This document shows, piece by piece, positions 7,517-15,983 of a stretch of DNA of 64,000 nucleotides. This DNA is from Variovorax saccharolyticus (GTDB lineage Bacteria; Pseudomonadota; Gammaproteobacteria; Burkholderiales; Burkholderiaceae_C), in contig NZ_JASZYT010000008.1 of NCBI RefSeq assembly GCF_030316765.1, positions 186,001 to 250,000 on the forward strand. The letters are read 5' to 3'. The notes beneath the pieces are model-generated. The model had not been told where the DNA came from and did no database searches. It saw only the letters and a list, made by a program, of their open reading frames with translations. Every line of letters starts with the position of its first letter. Positions within the stretch are counted from its first letter, which is position 1. The position numbers were made by a program, and so were the translations under genes.

Positions 7517-8788
7517 CTACCCGAGCAGTGCCTGCGCGAACTCCCTGGCGTTGAAGGTCTCCAGGTCTTCGAGCTTTTCGCCGACGCCGATGAAGTAGAC
7601 CGGAATCGGCCGCTCGCGAGCGATCGCGCACAGCACGCCGCCCTTGGCCGTGCCGTCGAGCTTGGTCACGACCAGTCCGGTCAGGCCCAGCGCCTCGTCG
7701 AAGGACCTGACCTGCGCCAGCGCGTTCTGGCCGGTGTTGCCGTCGATCACCAGCAGCACCTCGTGCGGTGCCGTCGGATCGGCGCGGTTGACCACCCGCT
7801 TGATCTTCTTGAGCTCGTCCATCAGGTGGATCTGGGTCGGCAGGCGGCCGGCGGTGTCGACCAGCACCACGTCCTTGCCGCGCGCCTTGCCGGCGTTGAC
7901 CGCGTCGAAGCTCACGGCGGCCGGATCGCCGCCCTCCTGGCTCACGATCTCGACCGTGTTGCGGTCGGCCCAGACCAGCAATTGCTCGCGCGCCGCGGCG
8001 CGGAAGGTGTCGGCTGCGGCCAGCAGCACCGACGCTCCTTCGTTGGCCAGGTGCTTGGTGAGCTTGCCGATCGAGGTCGTCTTGCCGGCGCCGTTGACGC
8101 CGGCGACCATGATCACGGTCGGCGTGTGCTCGCCGATCACCAGCGATTTTTCCAGCGGCCGGAGCAGGTCGGTGATGGCGTCGGCCAGCAGCAGCTTGAC
8201 CTGCGACGAATCGGTCGCCATCTGGCTCTTGACGCGCCGGCGCAGGTCTTCGAGCAGATGCTCGGTGGCCTTGACGCCGGTGTCGGCCATCAGCAGCGCC
8301 TCTTCGAGTTCCTCGTAGAGGGCGTCGTCGATCTGGGCGTTGACGAAGGCGGCGGTGATCGAGTTGCCGGTCTTGCGCAGGCCGCTCTTGAGCTTGCCGA
8401 GCCAGCCGCTGCGCTCGGGTGCCGGAGCCGCCACGGGGGGCGGCGGCACGGGCGTCGGGGGCGCGGGTGCCGGTACGGGTGCAGGGGCCGGGGCCGGCGC
8501 CAGGACGGGCGCGGACACGGGCGGCGCTGCGACCGGTGTGACCGGTGTGACCGGTGCGACCGGTGCGACCGGTGCGGGTGCCAAGGCTGGCGCCAGCTCC
8601 GGCGCAGCCACGGGTGCCGGCTCCGGCACCGACGCCGGCTCGGCTGGCGCGGACTTGTCGCCGAACCAGCGCGAGGGCGAAAAGACCGATTTCGGCGCGG
8701 CAGCCGGTGCTTGGGCTGGCGCAGCCGCGGGCTCGGGGGCAGGCGCCGGGCTCTCGGCCGCAGGTTTTTTCTTGAAGAAACTGAACAT
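7517..8788 (-). CDS. ftsY: Signal recognition particle receptor FtsY
   Basis: The SRP-receptor GTPase that docks ribosome-SRP complexes at the inner membrane. Residues about 8-130 are an Ala/Pro-rich acidic tail containing a tandem 9-bp DNA repeat. The NG domain follows, with GVNGAGKTTSIGKL (G1), DTAGRLPTQ (G3) and TKLDGTAKGG (G4). The total of 423 residues is within the range for FtsY with a long A domain. It is divergent from the first M16 peptidase gene, with 29 bases between starts, and precedes rpoH on the same strand. Confidence 0.96.
   Translation of the reverse strand: MFSFFKKKPAAESPAPAPEPAAAPAQAPAAAPKSVFSPSRWFGDKSAPAEPASVPEPAPVAAPELAPALAPAPVAPVAPVTPVTPVAAPPVSAPVLAPAPAPAPVPAPAPPTPVPPPPVAAPAPERSGWLGKLKSGLRKTGNSITAAFVNAQIDDALYEELEEALLMADTGVKATEHLLEDLRRRVKSQMATDSSQVKLLLADAITDLLRPLEKSLVIGEHTPTVIMVAGVNGAGKTTSIGKLTKHLANEGASVLLAAADTFRAAAREQLLVWADRNTVEIVSQEGGDPAAVSFDAVNAGKARGKDVVLVDTAGRLPTQIHLMDELKKIKRVVNRADPTAPHEVLLVIDGNTGQNALAQVRSFDEALGLTGLVVTKLDGTAKGGVLCAIARERPIPVYFIGVGEKLEDLETFNAREFAQALLG
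8531..8575. repeat. Five tandem 9-bp units within ftsY
   Basis: Five head-to-tail copies of GACCGGTGT or GACCGGTGC. Read on the ftsY strand they encode a Pro-Val-Thr / Pro-Val-Ala ladder in the acidic, low-complexity A domain. The unit is a multiple of three, so copy-number change keeps the frame and would only lengthen or shorten the linker. Confidence 0.85.
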
Positions 8789-8817
8789 TGGGCGCTTTTT
8801 ACAATCCGAGCCATTCT

Positions 8818-10281
8818 ATGAAACACCCCTTGCCACGCCGCGCTGCGTCGGGTGCGGTGCTGGCTTCGGTGCTGATCGCGCTGTCGAGCCTGCCCGCCCT
8901 GGCCCAGAACGCCCCGTCCGCCTCCGCTCCCCCGGCCGCCGCCACCGCAGCGGTTCCGGCCCAGCAATTCACGCTCGCCAACGGCATGACCCTGATCGTC
9001 AAGCCCGACCGGCGGGCTCCGACGGCGGTCCAGATGCTCTGGGTCCGGGTCGGTTCGATGGACGAGGTCGATGGCACCTCTGGCGTCGCCCACGTGCTGG
9101 AGCACATGATGTTCAAGGGCAGCAAGAACCTCAAGCCGGGCGAATTCTCGCGCCGCGTGGCCGCGCTCGGAGGGCGCGAAAACGCCTTCACGACCCGCGA
9201 CTACACCGGTTATTACCAGCAGATCCCGGTCGGGCAGCTGGAGCAGGTCATGAAGCTGGAGTCCGACCGCTTCGCCAACAACCAGTGGCCCGACGACGAG
9301 TTCAAGCGCGAGATCGAGGTCGTCAAGGAAGAGCGCCGCATGCGCACCGACGACCAGCCGCGTTCGCTGCTCGGCGAGCAGCAGAACGCCGCGATCTTCA
9401 CCGCGTCGCCGTACCACCGCCCGGTGGTGGGCTGGATGAGCGACCTGGAGTCGATGACGCCGGCCGATGCCCGCGCCTTCTTCCAGGCCTGGTACGTGCC
9501 CTCGAACGCTGCGATCGTGGTGGCCGGCGACGTCGATGTCGAGAAGGTGCGGGCCCTGGCCGAGAAGTACTACGGCTCGATCCCGGCGCGCGCGGTGCCC
9601 GCACGCAAGCCGCGCACCGAGCCGGCGCAGCGCGGGGTGCGCCGCGTCGAATTCAAGGCGCCGGCCGAGCAGGCCTATGTCTCGCTGGCCTTCCGCGCGC
9701 CCCAGATCGCGACCGGTGACAAGTTCGACAACAGCGCCGATGCCGACTCCTACGCGCTGGTGGTGCTGTCGGCCCTGCTCGACGGCTATCCGGGCGCGAG
9801 GCTCGATCGCGCGCTGACGCAGGGGCCCGACCGCGTGGCCGATTCGGCCGGCGCCTATTCGGGCTTCGTCGGCCGCGGGCCGCAGATCTTCGTGCTCGAC
9901 GGCGTGCCGGCGGCGGGCAAGACGCCCGAAGCGGTGGAGGCCGCGCTGCGGGCCGAGGTCGCCAAGGTGGCGCGCGATGGCGTCGGCGCGGCCGAGCTGG
10001 CCCGCGTCAAGACGCAGTGGGTGGCCAGCGAGACCTACAAGCTCGACTCGGTGATGGCGCAGGCGCGCGAACTCGGCAGCAACTGGGTGCAGGGCCTGCC
10101 GCTGGACGCCAGCCCGCGGATCATCGCCAAGCTGCAGGCGGTGACGGCCGAGCAGGTGCAGGCGGTGGCCGCCAAGTACTTCGGCGACGACCAGATGACG
10201 GCGGCGACGCTGCGGCCGCTGCCGCCGGAAACCAACCGCCGCCCGCGCGGCTTCGCGGCGCCCGCGGGCGATCTGCGTTGA
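8818..10281 (+). CDS. Secreted M16 family zinc metallopeptidase (catalytic partner)
   Basis: A pitrilysin/insulinase-type peptidase. A signal peptide covers about residues 1-28 (ends near ALAQ). The inverted zinc motif H92-V-L-E-H96 is followed by the downstream acidic region EIEVVKEERRM. At 487 residues it has two M16 domains. The ATG at 8818 precedes a positively charged signal start; ten extra codons upstream would begin with TTG inside the shared promoter gap. The following gene encodes a paralogue without the zinc motif, and such pairs form heterodimers in this family. The substrate is unknown. Confidence 0.9.
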   Translation: MKHPLPRRAASGAVLASVLIALSSLPALAQNAPSASAPPAAATAAVPAQQFTLANGMTLIVKPDRRAPTAVQMLWVRVGSMDEVDGTSGVAHVLEHMMFKGSKNLKPGEFSRRVAALGGRENAFTTRDYTGYYQQIPVGQLEQVMKLESDRFANNQWPDDEFKREIEVVKEERRMRTDDQPRSLLGEQQNAAIFTASPYHRPVVGWMSDLESMTPADARAFFQAWYVPSNAAIVVAGDVDVEKVRALAEKYYGSIPARAVPARKPRTEPAQRGVRRVEFKAPAEQAYVSLAFRAPQIATGDKFDNSADADSYALVVLSALLDGYPGARLDRALTQGPDRVADSAGAYSGFVGRGPQIFVLDGVPAAGKTPEAVEAALRAEVAKVARDGVGAAELARVKTQWVASETYKLDSVMAQARELGSNWVQGLPLDASPRIIAKLQAVTAEQVQAVAAKYFGDDQMTAATLRPLPPETNRRPRGFAAPAGDLR

Positions 10282-10298
10282 AACAAGGCTTTGACCCG

Positions 10299-11642
10299 AT
10301 GTTCGATTCACGACTACTCACCCTGCGCGCTGCCTTGGCCGGCGCCGCGCTTTCGCTCGGCGTGGCCGCCCAGGCCGCCATTCCGATCCAGCACTGGAGC
10401 CTGCCGAACGGCGCCAAGGTCTACCTGGCCGCCACCCAGGCCCTGCCGATCGTCGATGTCCAGATCGACTTCGATGCCGGCGGGCGGCGCGATCCGCCGG
10501 CCCAGGCCGGCCTGGCCTCGGTGGCCGCTGGCATGGTCGAGAAGGGCATCCGCGCCCAGGGAGGCGAACCCGCGCTCGACCAGAATGCGCTCGGCGAGGC
10601 CTGGGCCGACCTCGGCGCGAACTTCGATGCCAGTGCCGGCTCGGACCGCACCAGCTTCACCCTGCGCACGCTCTCCGACCCAGCGCTGCTCGACAAGGCG
10701 GTGCGGCTGGCGGCGCGAGAGATCGGAGAGCCGGCCTTTCCGGATGAGGTGTGGAAGCGCGAACGCGAACGCATCAATGCCTCGATCCGGGAAGCCAACA
10801 CCAAGCCAGCGACCCGCGTCGAGCGCAGCTTCTCGCAGGCCGTCTACGGCGCCCACCCCTACGGCCTCGAAACCACCGAGGCGACCCTGGCGCAGATCGA
10901 CGTGGCGGCGATGCGCGCGCACTACGAGCGCATGATCCTGCCCTGTCGTGCCAAGGTCAGCATCGTCGGCGCGGTCACGCGGGCCCAGGCGGAAGGCATC
11001 GCCACCACGCTGTTGTCGAGGCTGCCGGCCGGCGGTGCCTGCGCCGAGCTGCCGCCGGTGCCCGAGGTGCAGCCGCTGGCGGCGGCGAAGAACGAGCACC
11101 TCCCCTTCGACTCGGCGCAGGCCCACGTGCTGATCGGCCAGCCCGGCTACCGCCGCGCCGACCCCGACCATTTCGCGCTCACTCTCGGCAACTACGTGCT
11201 CGGCGGCGGCGGCTTCGTCTCGCGCCTGACCGAGGAAGTGCGCGAGAAGCGCGGCCTGGCCTACAGCGTCTACAGCGGCTTTTCTCCGGGGCTGCATGCG
11301 GGTGCCTTCCGCATCGGCTTCCAGACCCGTCCCGACCAGGCTGCCGAAGCAGTGAAGGTGTCGAACGACGTGCTGGCGAAGTTCGTCGCCGACGGCCCGA
11401 CAGCGGCCGAACTGAAAGCCGCCAAGGACAACCTGGTCGGCGGCTTTCCGCTGCTGCTGGACAGCAACCGCAAGCTGCTGGGCAACGTCGCGAACATCGC
11501 CTGGAACGACCTGCCGCTGGACTACCTCGAGACCTGGACCGCGCGCGTGAACGCGATCACAGTGGCCGATGTCAAGGCCGCCTTCGCGCGCAAGCTGCAG
11601 CCCGAGAAGATGGTGACCGTGGTGGTGGGCGGAAGGCCTTGA
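10299..11642 (+). CDS. M16 family peptidase-like protein, non-catalytic partner
   Basis: A 447-residue M16 paralogue with a signal peptide (cleavage near AAQA, residue 27). Where the zinc motif HxxEH should be, it reads GLASVAAGMVEKG, so it cannot bind zinc in the usual way. The C-terminal half keeps the substrate-side block EKRGLAYSVYS. It lies 17 bases after the active M16 gene. In known bacterial pairs one subunit carries the zinc site and the other the Arg/Tyr substrate-binding pair, so a complex of the two is inferred. Confidence 0.88.
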   Translation: MFDSRLLTLRAALAGAALSLGVAAQAAIPIQHWSLPNGAKVYLAATQALPIVDVQIDFDAGGRRDPPAQAGLASVAAGMVEKGIRAQGGEPALDQNALGEAWADLGANFDASAGSDRTSFTLRTLSDPALLDKAVRLAAREIGEPAFPDEVWKRERERINASIREANTKPATRVERSFSQAVYGAHPYGLETTEATLAQIDVAAMRAHYERMILPCRAKVSIVGAVTRAQAEGIATTLLSRLPAGGACAELPPVPEVQPLAAAKNEHLPFDSAQAHVLIGQPGYRRADPDHFALTLGNYVLGGGGFVSRLTEEVREKRGLAYSVYSGFSPGLHAGAFRIGFQTRPDQAAEAVKVSNDVLAKFVADGPTAAELKAAKDNLVGGFPLLLDSNRKLLGNVANIAWNDLPLDYLETWTARVNAITVADVKAAFARKLQPEKMVTVVVGGRP

Positions 11643-11643
11643 G

Positions 11644-11687
11644 GCCCCCACGCTCGCACTTCGTGTACTCGCTGCCGGGGCGGTCGG
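11644..11687. repeat. Shortened copy of a dispersed GC-rich intergenic repeat
   Basis: The stretch starting GCCCCCACGCTCG matches the element at 32175-32244 almost base for base. It lacks an internal 24-base segment (the CCCCGAGGGGG hairpin and its flank). It fills the gap between the second M16 gene and rsmD. I see no coding potential. Such elements recur between genes in Comamonadaceae; that is recall and was not checked here. Confidence 0.65.
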
Positions 11688-11706
11688 CTGCCGTTAAGCT
11701 CCGGGT

Positions 11707-12360
11707 GTGAAAACGAAGTCCAGAACACCCGCGCCCTCGCTGCCGGCCAAGCCGAACAAGCTCGCCAAGGCACCGCATTTCGTCCGCATCATCGGCGGCC
11801 AGTGGAAGCGAACCCGCCTCGCGGTCGCCGACAAGCCCGGGCTCCGGCCCACGCCCGACCGGGTGCGCGAAACCCTCTTCAACTGGCTCGCCAGCCTGGC
11901 CGGCGCCGGCGGCGGCGACCTGCCGGGCTGGCAGTGCGTCGATGCCTTCGCCGGCACCGGTGCGATCGGCCTCGAAGCGGCCTCGCGCGGCGCCGGCTCG
12001 GTGTTGCTCTGCGAGCAGGACCCGGCCCTGGTCGCCCAACTGCAGACGCTGAAGACCAAGCTCGGCGCCGACGCGGTGCGCGTCGAGCGCGGCAATGGCG
12101 TCACGGCCCTCGAGCGCGTGCCGGCCGGCAGCCTGCATGCGGTGTTCCTCGATCCGCCGTTCGAGAACCCGGCGCTTTACGAACCAGCCTTGCGCGCTTC
12201 GCTGCGGGCCCTGCGTCCCGAAGGCGTGGTCTACCTCGAGGCGGCGCGGCGCTGGAGCGACGAGGAGCTCGCCGCCCTCGGCCTCGCGGCCTACCGCTAC
12301 CTGAAGGCGGGTGCAGTGCACGCCCATCTTCTGCGGCCCGCGGCGAACCCCGCTGCATAA
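11707..12360 (+). CDS. rsmD: 16S rRNA (guanine-966-N2)-methyltransferase
   Basis: Methylates G966 of 16S rRNA in the small subunit. The 217 residues include the RsmD entry block RIIGGQWKRTRL, the SAM-binding loop DAFAGTGAIGLEAASRGA and the catalytic DPPFENPALY. The GTG start at 11707 is the first start in frame after the intergenic repeat. coaD follows after 45 bases, the usual order in proteobacteria. Confidence 0.94.
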   Translation: MKTKSRTPAPSLPAKPNKLAKAPHFVRIIGGQWKRTRLAVADKPGLRPTPDRVRETLFNWLASLAGAGGGDLPGWQCVDAFAGTGAIGLEAASRGAGSVLLCEQDPALVAQLQTLKTKLGADAVRVERGNGVTALERVPAGSLHAVFLDPPFENPALYEPALRASLRALRPEGVVYLEAARRWSDEELAALGLAAYRYLKAGAVHAHLLRPAANPAA

Positions 12361-12405
12361 TCCGCCGAACCGAGCCACCAGGTCCGAATCAGGAGGAAGC
12401 AATAC

Positions 12406-12909
12406 ATGTCCAGCAACGTGATCGCGGTGTATCCCGGCACCTTCGACCCCATGACGCTCGGCCACGAGGACGTGGTGCGCCGAGCGACCCAGCTGTTCTC
12501 GCGGGTCATCGTCGCCGTGGCGGCGGGACACCACAAGAAGGCGCTGTTCACGCTGCAGGAGCGCATGGACATGGCGCGCGAAGCGGTGAAGCCCTACAGC
12601 GACCAGGTCACGGTCGAGAGCTTCTCGGGCCTGTTGCGCGACTTCGTGGTGGCGCGCGGCGGCAAGGCGATGGTGCGCGGCCTGCGCGCCGTCACCGACT
12701 TCGACTACGAGTTCCAACTGGCCGGCATGAACCGCTCGCTGATGCCCGAGGTCGAGACCGTCTTCCTGACACCCAGCGACAAGTACCAGTTCATATCGAG
12801 CACCTTCGTGCGCGAGATCGCGATGCTGGGCGGCGAAGTCGACAAGTTCGTCTCGCCCAACGTCCAGGAAAGCCTCATGGCCAAGGTTCGCAGCCTCGGC
12901 CGCGAATGA
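12406..12909 (+). CDS. coaD: Phosphopantetheine adenylyltransferase
   Basis: The fourth step of coenzyme A synthesis: 4'-phosphopantetheine plus ATP gives dephospho-CoA. The 167 residues include the nucleotidyltransferase motif YPGTFDPMTLGH (residues 9-20), the VRGLRAVTDFDYE core and ISSTFVRE near the end. An AGGAGG-like ribosome site lies about ten bases before the ATG. The stop overlaps the pxpB start by ATGA, so an accessory operon has become fused to the end of this core pair. Confidence 0.96.
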   Translation: MSSNVIAVYPGTFDPMTLGHEDVVRRATQLFSRVIVAVAAGHHKKALFTLQERMDMAREAVKPYSDQVTVESFSGLLRDFVVARGGKAMVRGLRAVTDFDYEFQLAGMNRSLMPEVETVFLTPSDKYQFISSTFVREIAMLGGEVDKFVSPNVQESLMAKVRSLGRE

Positions 12910-13565
12910 CCGAAGGCTTGCTCAGGCTGCACTCGCTGGGCGAAGCCGCCCTGGTGTGCGAACTGCCGGCACCGGCGACGCTGGCGCAGCAGCAGCGGAT
13001 CTGGGCGCTGGCCGCCGAAGCGCTGCGGTGGCGCGGCGTGCACGAGGCGCTGCCGGGCATGAACAACCTGAGCCTGCTGTTCGATCCGTCCCAGATCGAC
13101 ATGGTCGAGCTCGAGATGCAGGTGCTGTCGGCCTGGCCGCAGCTGTCGGCGGCCGGCATCGAGGGCCGGCGGATCGAGATCCCCGTGGCCTACGGCGGCG
13201 AGTCCGGCCCCGATCTGGCCGAGGTCGCCCGGCATACCGGTCTTTCTCCAGCCGAGGTCGTGAAGCGCCACAGCGCGGGCGACTACGTGGTCTACCTGCT
13301 CGGCTTCCTCCCGGGCTTCGCCTTCATGGGCGGCCTGGCGCCCGAGCTCGCGACGCCGCGGCGCAAGGAGCCGCGAGTCGCGGTGCCGGCACGCTCGGTC
13401 GGCATCGGCGGCGAGCAGACCGGCATCTATCCGCTGGTGTCGCCGGGCGGCTGGCAGCTGATCGGCCGCACCTCGCTCGACATGTTCGATCCGGACGCGG
13501 CCGAGCCGACCCGGCTGCGCCCGGGCGACCGGGTGCGCTTTGTGGTCGAAAGCATGGAGGCCTGA
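12906..13565 (+). CDS. pxpB: 5-oxoprolinase subunit B (KipI-like)
   Basis: One of three subunits of the ATP-dependent prokaryotic 5-oxoprolinase, which opens 5-oxoproline (pyroglutamate) to glutamate. The 219 residues contain the family blocks YLLGFLPGFAFMGGL, ATPRRKEPRVAVPARSVGI and GGWQLIGRT. It overlaps both coaD (ATGA) and pxpC (TGATG), so all are probably translated from one transcript. In Bacillus the homologue KipI is a histidine-kinase inhibitor, but the pxpC and pxpA neighbours favour the enzyme role here. Confidence 0.93.
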   Translation: MTEGLLRLHSLGEAALVCELPAPATLAQQQRIWALAAEALRWRGVHEALPGMNNLSLLFDPSQIDMVELEMQVLSAWPQLSAAGIEGRRIEIPVAYGGESGPDLAEVARHTGLSPAEVVKRHSAGDYVVYLLGFLPGFAFMGGLAPELATPRRKEPRVAVPARSVGIGGEQTGIYPLVSPGGWQLIGRTSLDMFDPDAAEPTRLRPGDRVRFVVESMEA

Positions 13566-14605
13566 TGGCGGCCAGCGCCGGGCTCACGATCCTGCGGCCG
13601 GGCATGCTGGCCTCGGTCCAGGACCTCGGCCGCCATGGCCATCGCCAGCTCGGCATCTGTCCGGGCGGCGCCCTCGACACCCTGGCGTTGACTCTGGCGA
13701 ATCGCCTGGTCGGCAACCCCGACGGCGCCGCCGGCCTCGAACTCACGATGGGCGGCTGCGAGATCCGCTTCGAGGCGGCGACGCGGATCGCGATCGCCGG
13801 CGACGATTTCGGCGCCACGCTCGACGGCGCGCCGATCTGGCCGTACTGGAGCATGCCGGTGGGCGCGGGACAGGTGTTCAGGCTCGCCGGCGCCAATCGA
13901 TCGCCGCTCAAGGCGGGGCTGCGCACCTGGCTGGCGGTGGCGGGCGGCGTCGACGTGCCGGTGATCCTCGGCTCGCGCAGCACCGACCTCAAGGCCGGCT
14001 TCGGCGGCCACCAGGGGCGGGCCCTGAAGAAGGGCGACCACCTCTTGCTGGGGACCGCAGGGCTCGATGCGCAGCAGCTGGCGCGGCGCCCGTTCGGCGT
14101 CCGCGGGCCCGGCGCGGGCCCCGAGCGGGATCGCACGACCGTGCTGCGCGTGATGCCGGGCCCCGAGTTCGGGCAATTCACGATCGCCTCGCGCGAGGCG
14201 CTGTGGGGTGGTTCCTGGCGCATCACGCCGCAGAGCAACCGCATGGGAAGCCGGCTCGAAGGCGTCGAGCTCAAGCGCCGGCGCGCGGTCGACATGCTGT
14301 CCTCGGGCGTGATCCCGGGCACGATCCAGGTGCCGCCTTCGGGCCAGCCGATCATCCTCATGGGCGATGCCCAGACCACCGGCGGCTACCCGCGCATCGG
14401 CGTGGTGATCCGCGCCGATCTCTGGAAGCTGGCCCAGGCCCCGCTCAATGGCCGCCTGCGCCTGCAGCAGGTGGATTCGGCCGATGCCCTGGCTGCCTGG
14501 GACGAGCGCCGGCGCTACCTGGCGCAGGTGGCGCAGGGACTGGCCTCTGCGGGCTGGGTCGCAGCGGCGCAGAATCAGGCCCAAGGAGTACCCGATGCAG
14601 ATTGA
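13565..14605 (+). CDS. pxpC: 5-oxoprolinase subunit C (biotin-dependent carboxyltransferase-like)
   Basis: The partner of PxpB in the 5-oxoprolinase complex. The 346-residue protein shows the KipA/AHS2 family blocks VQDLGRHGHRQLGICPGG, TWLAVAGGVDVPVILGSRSTDL and GVIPGTIQVPPSGQPIILM. Its start overlaps the pxpB stop by one base and its end overlaps the pxpA start by eleven bases. Older annotations call this urea amidolyase-like or allophanate hydrolase subunit 2; the three-gene context decides in favour of PxpC. Confidence 0.93.
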   Translation: MAASAGLTILRPGMLASVQDLGRHGHRQLGICPGGALDTLALTLANRLVGNPDGAAGLELTMGGCEIRFEAATRIAIAGDDFGATLDGAPIWPYWSMPVGAGQVFRLAGANRSPLKAGLRTWLAVAGGVDVPVILGSRSTDLKAGFGGHQGRALKKGDHLLLGTAGLDAQQLARRPFGVRGPGAGPERDRTTVLRVMPGPEFGQFTIASREALWGGSWRITPQSNRMGSRLEGVELKRRRAVDMLSSGVIPGTIQVPPSGQPIILMGDAQTTGGYPRIGVVIRADLWKLAQAPLNGRLRLQQVDSADALAAWDERRRYLAQVAQGLASAGWVAAAQNQAQGVPDAD

Positions 14606-15332
14606 CCTCAATGCCGACCTCGGCGAAGGATGCGACAACGACGAGGCCCTGCTGGGCCTGGTGAGCTCGGCCAACATCGCCTGCGGCTGGCATGCCGGCG
14701 ACGCTCGCACGATGCAGCAGTGCGTGCGCTGGGCGATCGCCAACGGCGTTGCGATCGGCGCCCACCCGAGCTTCCCGGACCGGGAGAATTTCGGCCGCAG
14801 CACCATGAACCTGCCGCCTGACGAGATCGTCTCCGGCGTGCTTTACCAGATCGGCGCGCTGGCGGCGATCGTCAAGGCCGAAGGCGGCCGGCTGGCGCAC
14901 GTCAAGCCGCACGGCGCGCTCTACAAGCAGGCGGTCAAGGAGCCGGCACTGGCCGCGGCGATCTGCGAGGCGGTGCGCCGCTTCGACCCCTCGCTGCGCT
15001 ATTTCGGCCTGGCCGGCAGCGGCATGATCGGTGCCGCCGAGCGCGCCGGACTGACCGCCGTCGAGGAGGTCTTCGCCGACCGCGGCTACATGCCCGACGG
15101 CAGCCTGGTGCCGCGCAGCCAGCCCGGCGCCCTGATCGATGACGAAGAGGCCTCGCTGGCGCAGACCTTGTCGCTGGTGCGCGACCACCGGGTGCGCGCG
15201 ATCGACGGCAGCCTGGTCGCGGTGAACGCGCAGACCGTCTGCCTGCACGGGGACGGCCCGCATGCGCTGGCCTTCGCGCGCCGCATTCGCGAGCGGCTGG
15301 CGGCCGAAGGCATCGCCGTGGCGGCGACGTGA
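14595..15332 (+). CDS. pxpA: 5-oxoprolinase subunit A (LamB/YcsF family)
   Basis: The subunit thought to bind and open the lactam ring of 5-oxoproline. The 245 residues open with the hallmark DLNADLGEGCDND and continue with SANIACGWHAGD, GAHPSFPDRENFGR and HVKPHGALY. An AAGGAG ribosome site inside the end of pxpC precedes the ATG at 14595. The stop overlaps the GTG start of pcp, placing a pyroglutamyl peptidase directly behind the three oxoprolinase subunits. Confidence 0.95.
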   Translation: MQIDLNADLGEGCDNDEALLGLVSSANIACGWHAGDARTMQQCVRWAIANGVAIGAHPSFPDRENFGRSTMNLPPDEIVSGVLYQIGALAAIVKAEGGRLAHVKPHGALYKQAVKEPALAAAICEAVRRFDPSLRYFGLAGSGMIGAAERAGLTAVEEVFADRGYMPDGSLVPRSQPGALIDDEEASLAQTLSLVRDHRVRAIDGSLVAVNAQTVCLHGDGPHALAFARRIRERLAAEGIAVAAT

Positions 15333-15976
15333 ACATCCTGCTGACCGGCTTCGAGCCTTTCGACGCCGAGGCCGTCAATCCGTCGTGGGAGGCGGTTCGC
15401 GCGCTCGATGGCTGGCGCCTGCAGAGCGCCGTGGTGCATGCGCGCCGCATCTCATGCGTCTTCGGCACCGCCTTGCGCGAGCTCGATGCCGCGATCGACG
15501 AACTGCAGCCGCAGCTGGTGCTGGCGGTCGGCCAGGCCGGCGGCCGCGCCGAACTCACGCCGGAACGGGTGGCGATCAATGTCGACGACGGCCGCATCTG
15601 CGACAACGCCGGCTGCCAGCCGATCGATCTGCCGGTGGTGGCCGGCGCGCCGGCGGCCTATTTCGCGACCTTGCCGATCAAGGCCATGGTGCGCGACCTG
15701 CGGGCCGCGGGCATACCGGCCGCGGTGTCGAACACGGCCGGCACCTTCGTCTGCAATCACCTGTTCTTCGGCCTGATGCACCGGATCGCGACCCGGCCGG
15801 TGGCGGCCATGCGCGGCGGCTTCATCCACATTCCCTACCTGCCCGAGCAGGTCGCGCGGCGGCCGGGGCTGCCGAGCATGGCGCTCGACACCGTGGTGGC
15901 CGGCTTGCGCATCGCGATCGCCACCGCGCTCGCGGTCCGCGAGGACGTGCGCGAGACCGGCGGCCAGCTGCACTGA
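15329..15976 (+). CDS. pcp: Pyrrolidone-carboxylate peptidase (pyroglutamyl peptidase I)
   Basis: A C15-family cysteine peptidase that removes N-terminal pyroglutamate from peptides. The 215 residues show TGFEPFDAEAVNPSWEAV near the N-terminus, the conserved Glu region around QAGGRAELTPERVAIN, the cysteine in SNTAGTFVCNHLFF and the histidine in GGFIHIPYLPEQ. It starts at GTG within the pxpA stop. Its product, free 5-oxoproline, is the substrate of PxpABC encoded just upstream, so the operon forms a two-step pathway from pyroglutamyl peptides to glutamate. Confidence 0.93.
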   Translation: MNILLTGFEPFDAEAVNPSWEAVRALDGWRLQSAVVHARRISCVFGTALRELDAAIDELQPQLVLAVGQAGGRAELTPERVAINVDDGRICDNAGCQPIDLPVVAGAPAAYFATLPIKAMVRDLRAAGIPAAVSNTAGTFVCNHLFFGLMHRIATRPVAAMRGGFIHIPYLPEQVARRPGLPSMALDTVVAGLRIAIATALAVREDVRETGGQLH

Positions 15977-15983
15977 GCGTCTT

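Noticed and set aside
8531..8575. Possible CRISPR-like repeat
   Set aside because: The units are nine bases, have no spacers, and encode part of FtsY. No other regularly spaced repeat was seen in the window.
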